Shown: positions 1-6,877 of the stretch, one piece after another
How positions within the stretch are numbered: the first letter of the stretch is position 1
Layout: each line of letters starts with the position of its first letter
NCBI RefSeq assembly: GCF_014384765.1
Contig: NZ_JACRSP010000002.1
Coordinates: 496,001-560,000 of the forward strand
Length of the DNA: 64,000 bases
Direction: 5' to 3'
Source: Feifania hominis
GTDB taxonomy: Bacteria; Bacillota; Clostridia; Oscillospirales; Feifaniaceae
Program-made: the position numbers and the translations under genes
Notes under the pieces: generated by a model
Told to the model about the DNA's origin: nothing
Database searches by the model: none
The model's input: only the letters and a program-made list of their open reading frames with translations

Positions 1-440
1 GCTTCGATCTTACGCTGCTCGTAAGCGGCGATCTCGCGGTCGACTGCCACCACACGATTGAAGATGTCGGCCTCGTGCTGGGTGACGCCCTGCGCGAAGC
101 GCTCGGCGACGGCAGCGGCATCGCCCGCTACGGCGACAGCCGTGTACCCATGGACGAGGCTCTCGCCGAGACGGTTCTCGACATCAGCGGCCGGCCCTAT
201 CTGGTCTTTGACTGCCCGTTCACAGTCCCCATGATCGGCTCCTACGACACCCAGATGACCGAGGAGTTCTTCCGCGCGCTCGCCGTCCGCGCGGGGCTTA
301 CACTCCACATCCGCGTGCCGTACGGCAAAAACGCCCACCACATGACCGAAGGAATCTACAAGTCGTTTGGCCGCGCGCTTCGCATGGCGGCGGCTCGCTC
401 ACAGGGCGGCATCCCGTCGTCCAAGGGGACACTGCTGTGA
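1..440 (+). CDS. hisB: Imidazoleglycerol-phosphate dehydratase, 5'-truncated by window edge
   Basis: HisB dehydrates imidazoleglycerol phosphate to imidazoleacetol phosphate in histidine synthesis, in the cytoplasm. The open frame is already running at base 3, so the N-terminal part lies outside the window. The first visible residues include DCHHTIEDVG, the conserved metal-binding His-His-x-x-Glu segment. The second one, NAHHMTEGIYKSFGRAL, lies near the C-terminus. The protein ends at the usual family C-terminus (GG-PSSKG-L). Its TGA overlaps the GTG start of hisH, indicating translational coupling. It is a single-domain dehydratase as far as seen, with no sign of the HisB phosphatase fusion of enterobacteria. 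Confidence 0.97.
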   Translation, partial: FDLTLLVSGDLAVDCHHTIEDVGLVLGDALREALGDGSGIARYGDSRVPMDEALAETVLDISGRPYLVFDCPFTVPMIGSYDTQMTEEFFRALAVRAGLTLHIRVPYGKNAHHMTEGIYKSFGRALRMAAARSQGGIPSSKGTLL

Positions 441-1039
441 TCGGCATCGTCGACTACGGCGCGGGGAATCTCATGAGCGTGCAAAAGGCGCTGACTGCCG
501 TCGGCAGCGACAGCGTCATAAGCGACCGGCCCGAGGTTCTGCGCGCCGCAAACTCTCTGGTGCTGCCCGGTGTGGGCGCGTTCCCGAGCGCCATGCGCAG
601 TCTGCGGGAGAGAGGGCTCGACCGCTTCCTCGTGGAGCAGGCAGCTCTCGGCAAGCCTCTGCTCGGCATCTGTCTCGGGATGCAGATGCTCTTCACCCGC
701 AGCGAGGAACTCGGCGACACGCAGGGGCTCAATCTGATTCCCGGCGTGGTGCGCCGGATCAAAACCGATCTCAAAATCCCCCATGTCGGCTGGAATAGCC
801 TGACGCGCCGTGCGCCCTGCGCTCTTCTTGACAATCTGCCCGACGGTACATACTGCTATTTTGTACACAGCTTTGAGGCCTGCGTGGAGGATCCGCGCGA
901 CCTTGTCGCCGTGACCGACTACGGCGGGCCTGTCACAGCCGCCGTCGCCCGCGGAAACGTCTACGGCGTCCAGTTCCACCCGGAGAAGAGCAGCGCGGCC
1001 GGGCTTGCGATTCTCCGCACATTTTCCAAGTTTACCTGA
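437..1039 (+). CDS. hisH: Imidazole glycerol phosphate synthase, glutaminase subunit
   Basis: HisH hydrolyses glutamine and channels ammonia to HisF, which closes the imidazole ring. The 200-aa length is normal for the family. The class I amidotransferase triad is visible: the nucleophile Cys79 in GICLGMQM, and His181/Glu183 in FHPEKS. The N-terminal MIGIVDYGAGN is typical. The start is GTG at 437, inside the hisB stop codon (GTGA overlap). hisA follows after 12 bases with a good ribosome-binding site. The partner HisF is encoded two genes downstream. Confidence 0.97.
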   Translation: MIGIVDYGAGNLMSVQKALTAVGSDSVISDRPEVLRAANSLVLPGVGAFPSAMRSLRERGLDRFLVEQAALGKPLLGICLGMQMLFTRSEELGDTQGLNLIPGVVRRIKTDLKIPHVGWNSLTRRAPCALLDNLPDGTYCYFVHSFEACVEDPRDLVAVTDYGGPVTAAVARGNVYGVQFHPEKSSAAGLAILRTFSKFT

Positions 1040-1051
1040 GGAGGAGATCCC

Positions 1052-1768
1052 ATGATTCTACTGCCCGCCATCGACCTGCGCGGCGGCGAGTGTGTGCGCC
1101 TCGTGCGCGGCGACTTTGACACCGCCGAGCGCGTCGCCGACGACGCCGCTGAGACCGCCCGCCACTTTCTCGACTGCGGCGCTGAAGAACTCCATGTCGT
1201 GGATCTCGACGGGGCGCTTTGCGGCAGACCGGAAAATATCGCTGTGCTGCGGGAAATCCTGCGCACAGGCGCGCGCGTTGAATTCGGCGGCGGCGTGCGG
1301 ACACTTTCGACGGTGGAGCAGCTTCTCTCCCTCGGAGTGCAGCGCGTCATCCTCGGCAGCGCGGCGCTGCGCGACAGCCGCTTTGTGCGCGAGACGGTGC
1401 GGCTCTATGGCAATCGCATCGCCGTCGGCATCGACGCGCGGGGCGGCCTCTGTGCCGCCGATGGGTGGCTCACCGGCAGCGATACCGGATACCTCACTCT
1501 CGCGCGGGAGATGGAGCGCTGCGGCATACAGAACATCATCTACACCGACATCGGCCGTGACGGTACGCTCTCGGGGCCGAATCTCGAAGAGCTGCGCGCC
1601 CTCAGTGAGACGGTGGACTGCCGCATCACCGCGAGCGGCGGCGTGCGCAGCGAGGAGGATGTCGCGGCGCTGCGCGATCTCGGGCTGCACGCCGCCATCG
1701 CAGGCCGCGCCGTCTACTGCGGCGCGCTCGATCTTCGCCGCGCGCTGGCACTCGCAAAGGGGGACTGA
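1052..1768 (+). CDS. hisA: ProFAR isomerase (phosphoribosylformimino-AICAR-P isomerase)
   Basis: HisA performs the Amadori rearrangement of ProFAR to PRFAR in histidine synthesis. It is a (beta/alpha)8 barrel of 238 aa, the usual length. The catalytic Asp8 sits in PAIDLRGG, and the second-half Asp lies in TDIGRDGT around residues 165-172. Phosphate-binding glycine motifs are seen at FGGGVRT (about 78-84) and ASGGVRSEED. A GAGGAG ribosome-binding site precedes the ATG. It sits between hisH and hisF, two bases from the latter. A dual HisA/TrpF (PriA) role is unlikely because the operon is a standard histidine one, but sequence alone does not exclude it. Confidence 0.96.
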   Translation: MILLPAIDLRGGECVRLVRGDFDTAERVADDAAETARHFLDCGAEELHVVDLDGALCGRPENIAVLREILRTGARVEFGGGVRTLSTVEQLLSLGVQRVILGSAALRDSRFVRETVRLYGNRIAVGIDARGGLCAADGWLTGSDTGYLTLAREMERCGIQNIIYTDIGRDGTLSGPNLEELRALSETVDCRITASGGVRSEEDVAALRDLGLHAAIAGRAVYCGALDLRRALALAKGD

Positions 1769-1770
1769 GT

Positions 1771-2538
1771 ATGCTCGCCAAACGAATCATTCCCTGCCTC
1801 GATGTGCGCGACGGGCGGGTGGTCAAGGGCGTCAACTTCGTCAACATCCGCGACGTGGGCGATCCGGTCGACATTGCCGCCGCCTACGAGAGCCAGGGCG
1901 CAGATGAGATTGTCTTTCTCGACATCACAGCCACTCACGAGGGGCGCGGGGCCATGCTCGATGTCGTGCGCCGCTCAGCCGAGCGGGTGTTCATGCCCAT
2001 GACCGTGGGCGGCGGCGTCCGCACGGTCGGGGATGTTCGCGAACTTCTGCGCGCAGGGGCCGACAAGGTGTCAATCAACTCCGCCGCGGTGCGAAATCCC
2101 GCGCTTATCCGCGAGGCGGCGCAGATCTTCGGCAGCCAGTGTGTGGTCTGCGCCATTGACGCGGGGCCGGGCAAGGGCGGCAGACCGGCCGTCTACATAG
2201 GCGGCGGGCGCATTGATACCGGCCTTGACGTGGTTGAGTGGGCGCGCCGGGCCGAGTCTCTTGGCGCGGGGGAGATTCTCCTCACCTCCATGCGAACCGA
2301 TGGGGTAAAAACCGGATACGATCTTTCCATTACCTCGCAGGTCTGCGACGCCGTTTGTATCCCCGTGATCGCCTCAGGCGGTGCGGGGTCGCCCGGCGAC
2401 TTCTACGATGTCTTCTCCCAGACGGGTGCGGACGCGGCGCTTGCCGCCACACTGTTTCACGACCGGGAACTGACCATTCCACAGCTCAAACAATACTTAT
2501 TCAGCCGGGGCGTTGCCGTCCGGCGGGAGGGATTTTGA
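1771..2538 (+). CDS. hisF: Imidazole glycerol phosphate synthase, cyclase subunit
   Basis: HisF uses ammonia from HisH to convert PRFAR into imidazoleglycerol phosphate and AICAR. The 255 residues form the HisA/HisF-type barrel. The catalytic Asp11 is in CLDVRDGRVVKG and Asp130 in CAIDAGPG. Glycine-rich phosphate loops occur at VGGGVRT and ASGGAGSPGD. The TGA stop shares its last base with the ATG of hisI, so translation is coupled. HisH and HisF are separate polypeptides, as in bacteria generally. Confidence 0.97.
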   Translation: MLAKRIIPCLDVRDGRVVKGVNFVNIRDVGDPVDIAAAYESQGADEIVFLDITATHEGRGAMLDVVRRSAERVFMPMTVGGGVRTVGDVRELLRAGADKVSINSAAVRNPALIREAAQIFGSQCVVCAIDAGPGKGGRPAVYIGGGRIDTGLDVVEWARRAESLGAGEILLTSMRTDGVKTGYDLSITSQVCDAVCIPVIASGGAGSPGDFYDVFSQTGADAALAATLFHDRELTIPQLKQYLFSRGVAVRREGF

Positions 2539-2861
2539 TGGAATTCAAGCAATTCTTTAAAAAGTCGTCGCTCATCCCCGCCATTGTGCAGGATGACTAC
2601 ACCAAGCAGGTTCTCATGCTCGCCTACATGAACGAGGATGCGCTGCGGCGCACACTCGAAACCGGGCAGACCTGGTTTTACAGCCGCAGCCGCGGAGAGC
2701 TCTGGCACAAGGGGGCGACCTCAGGCCACATCCAGCATGTGGTCAGCGTGACGTCCGACTGCGACAACGATACGCTGCTCGTGCGCGTCAACCAGGTTGG
2801 CGCCGCCTGCCACACCGGCAGCATCTCCTGCTTTTTCACTCCTCTGGAGGCGGTCAGATGA
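2538..2861 (+). CDS. hisI: Phosphoribosyl-AMP cyclohydrolase
   Basis: HisI opens the adenine ring of phosphoribosyl-AMP. The open frame extends further upstream, but the ATG at 2538 gives the standard N-terminus, overlaps the hisF stop by one base and follows a GGGAGG site. The 107-aa product has the Zn and substrate motifs WHKGATSGHIQHV and SDCDNDTLLVRV, followed by GAACHTGSISCF with the conserved cysteines. The pyrophosphohydrolase is a separate following gene (hisE), unlike the HisIE fusion of many bacteria. Confidence 0.95.
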   Translation: MEFKQFFKKSSLIPAIVQDDYTKQVLMLAYMNEDALRRTLETGQTWFYSRSRGELWHKGATSGHIQHVVSVTSDCDNDTLLVRVNQVGAACHTGSISCFFTPLEAVR

Positions 2862-3184
2862 ACGGCGCGGTACAGGGACTCTACGAGATCATCCGCGCCC
2901 GCCGCGGCGAGCGCACACAGGGCTCCTACACCTGTTACCTCTTCGAGCAGGGCCTCGACAAGATTCTCAAGAAAGTCGGCGAAGAGGCCTCCGAGTGCAT
3001 CATCGCGGCAAAAAACGGCGACGGCGCGCAGACGGCGCAGGAGCTCTGCGATCTGATCTACCATCTGCTTGTACTCATGGTCGAGCAGGATATTCCGCTT
3101 GACGCGGTCGAAGAGATTCTCGAGCAGCGCCGGCGAAAGCAGGGCAATCTCAAAGAGTTTCATCAAGTGGACCGAAATAGCTGA
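2858..3184 (+). CDS. hisE: Phosphoribosyl-ATP pyrophosphohydrolase
   Basis: HisE removes pyrophosphate from phosphoribosyl-ATP, the second step of the pathway. It is a 108-aa all-alpha MazG-like protein. The signature KVGEEASECIIAAKNGD carries the metal-binding acidic residues, followed by LCDLIYHLLVLM. It overlaps hisI by four bases (ATGA) and is the last gene of the operon. A strong intrinsic terminator begins directly after its stop. No regulator of the operon is seen in the window. Confidence 0.95.
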   Translation: MNGAVQGLYEIIRARRGERTQGSYTCYLFEQGLDKILKKVGEEASECIIAAKNGDGAQTAQELCDLIYHLLVLMVEQDIPLDAVEEILEQRRRKQGNLKEFHQVDRNS

Positions 3185-3212
3185 AAGAGGACGCCGATCG
3201 GCGTCCTCTTTT
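3185..3212 (+). terminator. Intrinsic terminator of the his operon
   Basis: A near-perfect palindrome, GAGGACGCC-GATC-GGCGTCCTC, with flanking A and T tracts starts one base after the hisE stop and ends in a short T run. Confidence 0.85.
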
Positions 3213-3224
3213 GAGCTTCGGCTG

Positions 3225-3257
3225 TAAAAAAAGCTCCCACAATCCGTGGGAGCTTTT
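3225..3257. terminator. Bidirectional terminator between hisE and the minus-strand membrane gene
   Basis: The hairpin AAAAGCTCCCAC-AATCC-GTGGGAGCTTTT has A and T tracts on both sides. It lies between two convergent genes, so it probably serves both. Confidence 0.85.
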
Positions 3258-3261
3258 CCTG

Positions 3262-3882
3262 TTATGCCTTTGCGTGTCGGGCGGCACGCTGCTGAGTGAC
3301 AAAGCCCACAATCAGAAAAATGAAGAAGACCGCCGCAATGGCAACGCCGTTCTGCGCGCTGAACTCACCGCTCAAATAGTCGTTTAGCCGCCCGAATGTC
3401 CCGGCGGTGTCACCGCCCGCGTAGCGGGAGAGACCCGTGAAATTTACGAACAGAAAGCACAGGCTCGGCGCGATCATCGCCGCCCCCTGCGAGGCGGTGG
3501 ACAGAGCGATGAACGTCTCGCACCAGAGCACGGCGCACACACCGATGCCCACGGCACAGACGAGAATCACCAGCCAGGTGAACTGCCGCGCACCCTGCGG
3601 CAGCAGCGCCGAAAGCAGTCCTCCGAGCAGAAGTCCCGCCAGCGCACCGCACAGAAAGACCCCTGCCTTGTAGAGAAACCGCGCGAGCAGCGCAAGCAGA
3701 ATTCCCACCGCCGCACCGGTCAGAAATCCTCTTGCGCCGGCGCCGAGCTGATCGAGTGCAACCAGAAGACTGATGAGAAAGAGCTCGGTCATGATCACCG
3801 GAAAGTAGAGCCGGCGGCCGAAGAAGCAGACAACCGAACCCACGGCGAAGTGAAAGAGCAGATAGACGATAACAGCACCCAT
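3262..3882 (-). CDS. Multi-pass membrane protein of unknown function
   Basis: I do not recognise the function. The product is 206 aa with about six or seven hydrophobic helices, glycine- and alanine-rich (for example GFLTGAAVGILLALLARFLYKAGVFLCGALAGLLLGG), ending in a basic tail (QQRAARHAKA). The glycine-rich helix pairs resemble TMEM198/DUF4203-like proteins, but this is only an impression. The start at 3882 was preferred over one 16 codons upstream because an AAGGGGG site lies eight bases before it. It ends just before a bidirectional terminator and has no obvious operon partner. Confidence 0.75.
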   Translation of the reverse strand: MGAVIVYLLFHFAVGSVVCFFGRRLYFPVIMTELFLISLLVALDQLGAGARGFLTGAAVGILLALLARFLYKAGVFLCGALAGLLLGGLLSALLPQGARQFTWLVILVCAVGIGVCAVLWCETFIALSTASQGAAMIAPSLCFLFVNFTGLSRYAGGDTAGTFGRLNDYLSGEFSAQNGVAIAAVFFIFLIVGFVTQQRAARHAKA

Positions 3883-3948
3883 GACAAATTCCCCCTTGTC
3901 CCTCGATTTTACCACCGCAGAGTCACACACGCAAGGGGGTGTACGCCG

Positions 3949-4524
3949 CTAGAGGCCGAACGCAAGTCCCGCGTAGCCCGATGCGATGCCGAGCCCCGCC
4001 GAGAGCGCAATGATTGCAATCGGGTGCACCCGCCTGCGCTGCAGCAGCATCATCAGAGCAAAAATGGCAGCGCCGCAGATTGCTCCATAGCTCAGAAGCG
4101 ACGGCAGACTCACCCCGTTTGTAAAGAAGACAGTCTTCGCAACCGACAGCACAGTCGCGCCGATCAGGCCAACCACCGTCGGCCGCAGCCCTGCCATGCA
4201 GCCTTTGACGATGCGGCTGGCCTGAAATCTCTCATAGCATCTCGCAACGAGCAGAATGATCAGAAAGGATGGCAGCACCACACCGAGTGTCGCACAGACT
4301 GCGCCGAACAGGCCGCCGGTCTGCGCGCCGACATAGGTCGAGATGTTGACCGCAAAGGGACCTGGGGTGCTCTCGCTGACGGCAATGAAGTTGACGAGAC
4401 TCTGCATATCCATCCAGCCGTTTTTGAGTACCTCTGCCTGAATGAGGGGAATCATGGCATAGCCGCCGCCAATGGTAAAGGCACCGATTTTAAAGAATGT
4501 GGCAAACAGTCTGAGAAAAATCAT
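3949..4524 (-). CDS. chrA: Chromate transporter half-protein (second gene of pair)
   Basis: This is one 191-aa half of a split CHR-family transporter (short-chain ChrA pair), predicted to form an inner-membrane channel with the product at 4521-5099. The family motif FFKIGAFTIGGGYAMIPLIQ is at the N-terminus, followed by ESTPGPFAVNISTYVGAQ and the helix GAVCATLGVVLPSFLIILLV. The ATG overlaps the TGA of the upstream half by four bases and has a GAGGCGG site. Family members export chromate, but many anaerobe homologues have unknown anion substrates, so chromate itself is not established here. Confidence 0.9.
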   Translation of the reverse strand: MIFLRLFATFFKIGAFTIGGGYAMIPLIQAEVLKNGWMDMQSLVNFIAVSESTPGPFAVNISTYVGAQTGGLFGAVCATLGVVLPSFLIILLVARCYERFQASRIVKGCMAGLRPTVVGLIGATVLSVAKTVFFTNGVSLPSLLSYGAICGAAIFALMMLLQRRRVHPIAIIALSAGLGIASGYAGLAFGL

Positions 4525-5099
4525 TTCGCCGCCTCCTCTTTCTTCGCATCCCGAACCCAGAGAACGCTTGCAAGACCGAGCAGCGCGCTCGCAGCAATCA
4601 CAGCGAGAACATTTGCCCCGAAAAAGGAGACCGCGACAAACGCGCCGGCCGCTATCGCATAAGACAGCACGCTCTTCGGGCACTGCACGGCCATGCTCCA
4701 CAGAGCCTTGCAGATAAGCGCAAGAACGCCGGCACGGATCCCCGCAAAAGCAAATTTCACCGCCTGCAAACTCTCAAACTGCTGCAGCACGAACGACAGC
4801 CCGAGAATGACGGCAAACGAGGGCAGCACAACCCCAAACGTTGCGCAGAGTGCGCCTGCCACACCCGCTGTGCGGTAGCCGATGAAGGTCGCCGAATTGA
4901 TGGAAATGGGGCCGGGCGTGGATTCCGCAACCGCAACAATATCCAGAATGTCATGGTCGCTCACCCAGTGGTTGCGCTCGACTGCCTCTTTCTGAATCAG
5001 CGGAATCATGGCGTAGCCGCCGCCGAATGTGAACGCACCGATTTTGAAAAAAGTGGTAAAGAGTCTACGGCAGCGCGCCGGTTTTTCACGATCTTTCAT
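4521..5099 (-). CDS. chrA: Chromate transporter half-protein (first gene of pair)
   Basis: This is the 192-aa partner of the preceding entry. It has the same signature, FFKIGAFTFGGGYAMIPLIQ, followed by AESTPGPISINSATFIGYR and ALCATFGVVLPSF. The two halves are paralogous and translationally coupled, the usual arrangement of short-chain CHR proteins, which are thought to work as heterodimers with opposite topology. A promoter and tandem repeats lie upstream, divergent from a LysR-type regulator that is the probable controller. Confidence 0.9.
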   Translation of the reverse strand: MKDREKPARCRRLFTTFFKIGAFTFGGGYAMIPLIQKEAVERNHWVSDHDILDIVAVAESTPGPISINSATFIGYRTAGVAGALCATFGVVLPSFAVILGLSFVLQQFESLQAVKFAFAGIRAGVLALICKALWSMAVQCPKSVLSYAIAAGAFVAVSFFGANVLAVIAASALLGLASVLWVRDAKKEEAAK

Positions 5100-5133
5100 G
5101 GGATGTTCACCTCACACTTTTCTTATCAGTGTC

Positions 5134-5162
5134 AGTATACGCACCCTCTACACATAGAGCAA
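5134..5162 (-). promoter_or_regulatory. Predicted sigma-70 promoter of the chromate transporter pair
   Basis: On the minus strand TTGCTC (5162-5157) and TATACT (5139-5134) are separated by 17 bases. The transcript would start about 30 bases before the ATG at 5099. Confidence 0.6.
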
Positions 5163-5205
5163 TTATTATGTTATTATAGAATATATAATTAATTTATTAT
5201 GTTAT
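5163..5205. promoter_or_regulatory. Tandem 12-bp repeats, candidate LysR-regulator operator
   Basis: TTATTATGTTAT occurs exactly at 5163-5174 and again at 5194-5205, a 31-bp period (three helical turns). The repeats lie in the AT-rich gap between the divergent chr genes and the LysR gene, and the first abuts the predicted chr -35 box. Such placement suits a LysR-type tetramer, but binding is inferred. Confidence 0.45.
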
Positions 5206-5218
5206 CAGGAGGCATCCC

Positions 5219-6109
5219 ATGACCCGCCGCCACCTTGCCGTCTTTGCCGAAGTCTGCCGCGAGGGCAGCATCACCCGTGCCGCTGAAACGCTCGGCATGG
5301 CTCAGCCAGCCGTGAGCGTTGTCATCCGCGAACTAGAACACCACTACGGCACGCGGCTGTTCGAGCGCATGAATCGCCGGCTCTACATCACGCAATCCGG
5401 GCGGCGGCTGCTGGACTACGCCGCTGTCATCCTCGCCCAGTTTGACGAGGCCGAGGCGACCATCCGCGATGCCGACGCTCTCGGTGCGCTGCGAATCGGG
5501 GCAAACGTCACCATAGGTGCCGCGCTTCTGCCCGAGGCCATACACCGGTTTTCACTCGCCCGGCCGCGCATCCGTGTGAGTGCCGCCGTCGACAACACCA
5601 GCCAGATTGAGCAGCGTCTGCTGAAAAACGAGCTGGACCTCGCGCTGCTCGACAACATGACGAGCTCCGCCTATCTGACCTGTCATCCCTTTCAGACGGA
5701 GGAGATGGCGGTCGTCTGCTCGCCGGACTACCGGCGCGGCGCGCTGCGCGAGCTGTCGCTGGAAGAACTCGCCGGGGAACAGCTGCTGCTGCGCGAGCGC
5801 GGCAGCGCCACGCGCGATTCCATTGACCGCGCCTTTGCAGCGGCCGGGCTCACACTCTCACCGGTTCTCGAGAGTGTGAGCACCCAGGCGCTGGTTGCCG
5901 CCGCGCGGCGCTCTCTCGGCATCACCATCCTCGCGCGTCAACTGGTTTGCGACGAGCTCGCCGCAGGCACTCTTGTGGAGCTTAGCGCGCAGAGTGTGCG
6001 CTTTGTACGCACCTACTTTGTCGCACACCACCGGAGCAAATACGTCAGCGATGCCATGCGTGACTTTATGGAGATCCTGAAGACCCTTGCCTCGCAACGG
6101 ACATGCTGA
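5219..6109 (+). CDS. LysR-family transcriptional regulator
   Basis: This is a 296-aa LysR-type regulator. The N-terminal winged helix-turn-helix spans about residues 1-60 (REGSITRAAETLGMAQPAVSVVIRELE), followed by the linker and a two-lobed substrate-binding domain to the end. The ATG has a CAGGAGG site seven bases upstream. It is divergently transcribed from the split chromate transporter, the classic layout for a LysR regulator and its target. The inducer cannot be read from the sequence. Confidence 0.92.
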   Translation: MTRRHLAVFAEVCREGSITRAAETLGMAQPAVSVVIRELEHHYGTRLFERMNRRLYITQSGRRLLDYAAVILAQFDEAEATIRDADALGALRIGANVTIGAALLPEAIHRFSLARPRIRVSAAVDNTSQIEQRLLKNELDLALLDNMTSSAYLTCHPFQTEEMAVVCSPDYRRGALRELSLEELAGEQLLLRERGSATRDSIDRAFAAAGLTLSPVLESVSTQALVAAARRSLGITILARQLVCDELAAGTLVELSAQSVRFVRTYFVAHHRSKYVSDAMRDFMEILKTLASQRTC

Positions 6110-6233
6110 TTTGGTTTAATCGTACAAACTTACCAATGCAAAGCCCAGAATTTCATGAGTTTTTTCCCTATTATTTTTGATATCATTCTGATAGAATACA
6201 CGAGGTTCAAAAAATAAAATGTGGGGTGCAAAC

Positions 6234-6734
6234 ATGAAAACAACCATCAAACGCCTCAGCTGTGTGCTGATGGCAGCCGTTCTGCTTGTGGCTCTGTGCG
6301 CTTGCGGCGGTTCCGGCGACGGAAAACTCAGCGAAAAAGACTATCTTGCGAAAGTGACCGAAATTTCCACCAGCATTTCCGACATCACCAACAGCGGTAT
6401 GGGCGATGTGGACCAGAGCGATCCTCAGGCTATGCTCGATGCCTCGAAAGACATGCTCGACAAAATGCGCCCGCTCTATGAGGAGCTCGGCGGTCTGCAG
6501 GCTCCCGACAAATTTGCCGATGCCCAGTCCAAGATCAAAGCTGGCTGCGACGCCAACCTCAAGGTTCTCGACCTGTCTGTTGAGCTCTACGAGATCGCTC
6601 TCGATCCCGATGTCTCTGACGCCGACAAGCAGGCAAAGGCCCTTGAACTGACCGAAGAGATGACTTCTCTGACCGATACGGTTTCCGATTTTGCCGAAGG
6701 TCTCACCGAGGTTCTCACTGCGGCCGCGAAATAA
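6234..6734 (+). CDS. Small secreted lipoprotein of unknown function
   Basis: This is a predicted membrane-anchored lipoprotein of 166 aa. A lysine-bearing signal (MKTTIKRLSCVLMAAVLLVALCAC) ends in a lipobox-like LCAC-G, followed by a Gly/Ser linker and a soluble acidic domain of about 130 residues predicted to be mostly helical. I chose the ATG at 6234 over 6219 because it follows GTGGGGTGC and starts a normal signal peptide. No recognised domain. It stands alone between the LysR gene and a terminator. Confidence 0.8.
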   Translation: MKTTIKRLSCVLMAAVLLVALCACGGSGDGKLSEKDYLAKVTEISTSISDITNSGMGDVDQSDPQAMLDASKDMLDKMRPLYEELGGLQAPDKFADAQSKIKAGCDANLKVLDLSVELYEIALDPDVSDADKQAKALELTEEMTSLTDTVSDFAEGLTEVLTAAAK

Positions 6735-6752
6735 ATTTTTATCACATCGTTT

Positions 6753-6781
6753 AAAAAGCCCCGCCGTCGGCGGGGTTTTTT
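6753..6781 (+). terminator. Intrinsic terminator after the lipoprotein gene
   Basis: AAAAAGCCCCGCC-GTC-GGCGGGGTTTTTT: a strong GC stem with a T run 20 bases past the stop. Confidence 0.9.
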
Positions 6782-6788
6782 CTCTGAA

Positions 6789-6833
6789 GCAGAGGACGCG
6801 CACCACGGCCAAATCGCGGTGCGCGTCCTCTGC
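6789..6833. repeat. 16-bp inverted repeat between convergent genes
   Basis: GCAGAGGACGCGCACC and its exact reverse complement are separated by 13 bases. It sits between the lipoprotein terminator and the 3' end of glnN. It lacks a clear T run on either strand but may still act as the glnN transcript end. Confidence 0.6.
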
Positions 6834-6877
6834 TTTGGGTATGAAGAGAATCCATCAATTGGATAGCGGTTATCCTG

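Noticed and set aside
356..979. Long minus-strand frame opposite hisH
   Set aside because: It is antisense to a fully supported his gene; high GC content makes such shadow frames common.
6789..6833. Intrinsic terminator of glnN
   Set aside because: The stem is excellent but neither strand has a proper T run, so it is listed as an inverted repeat only.
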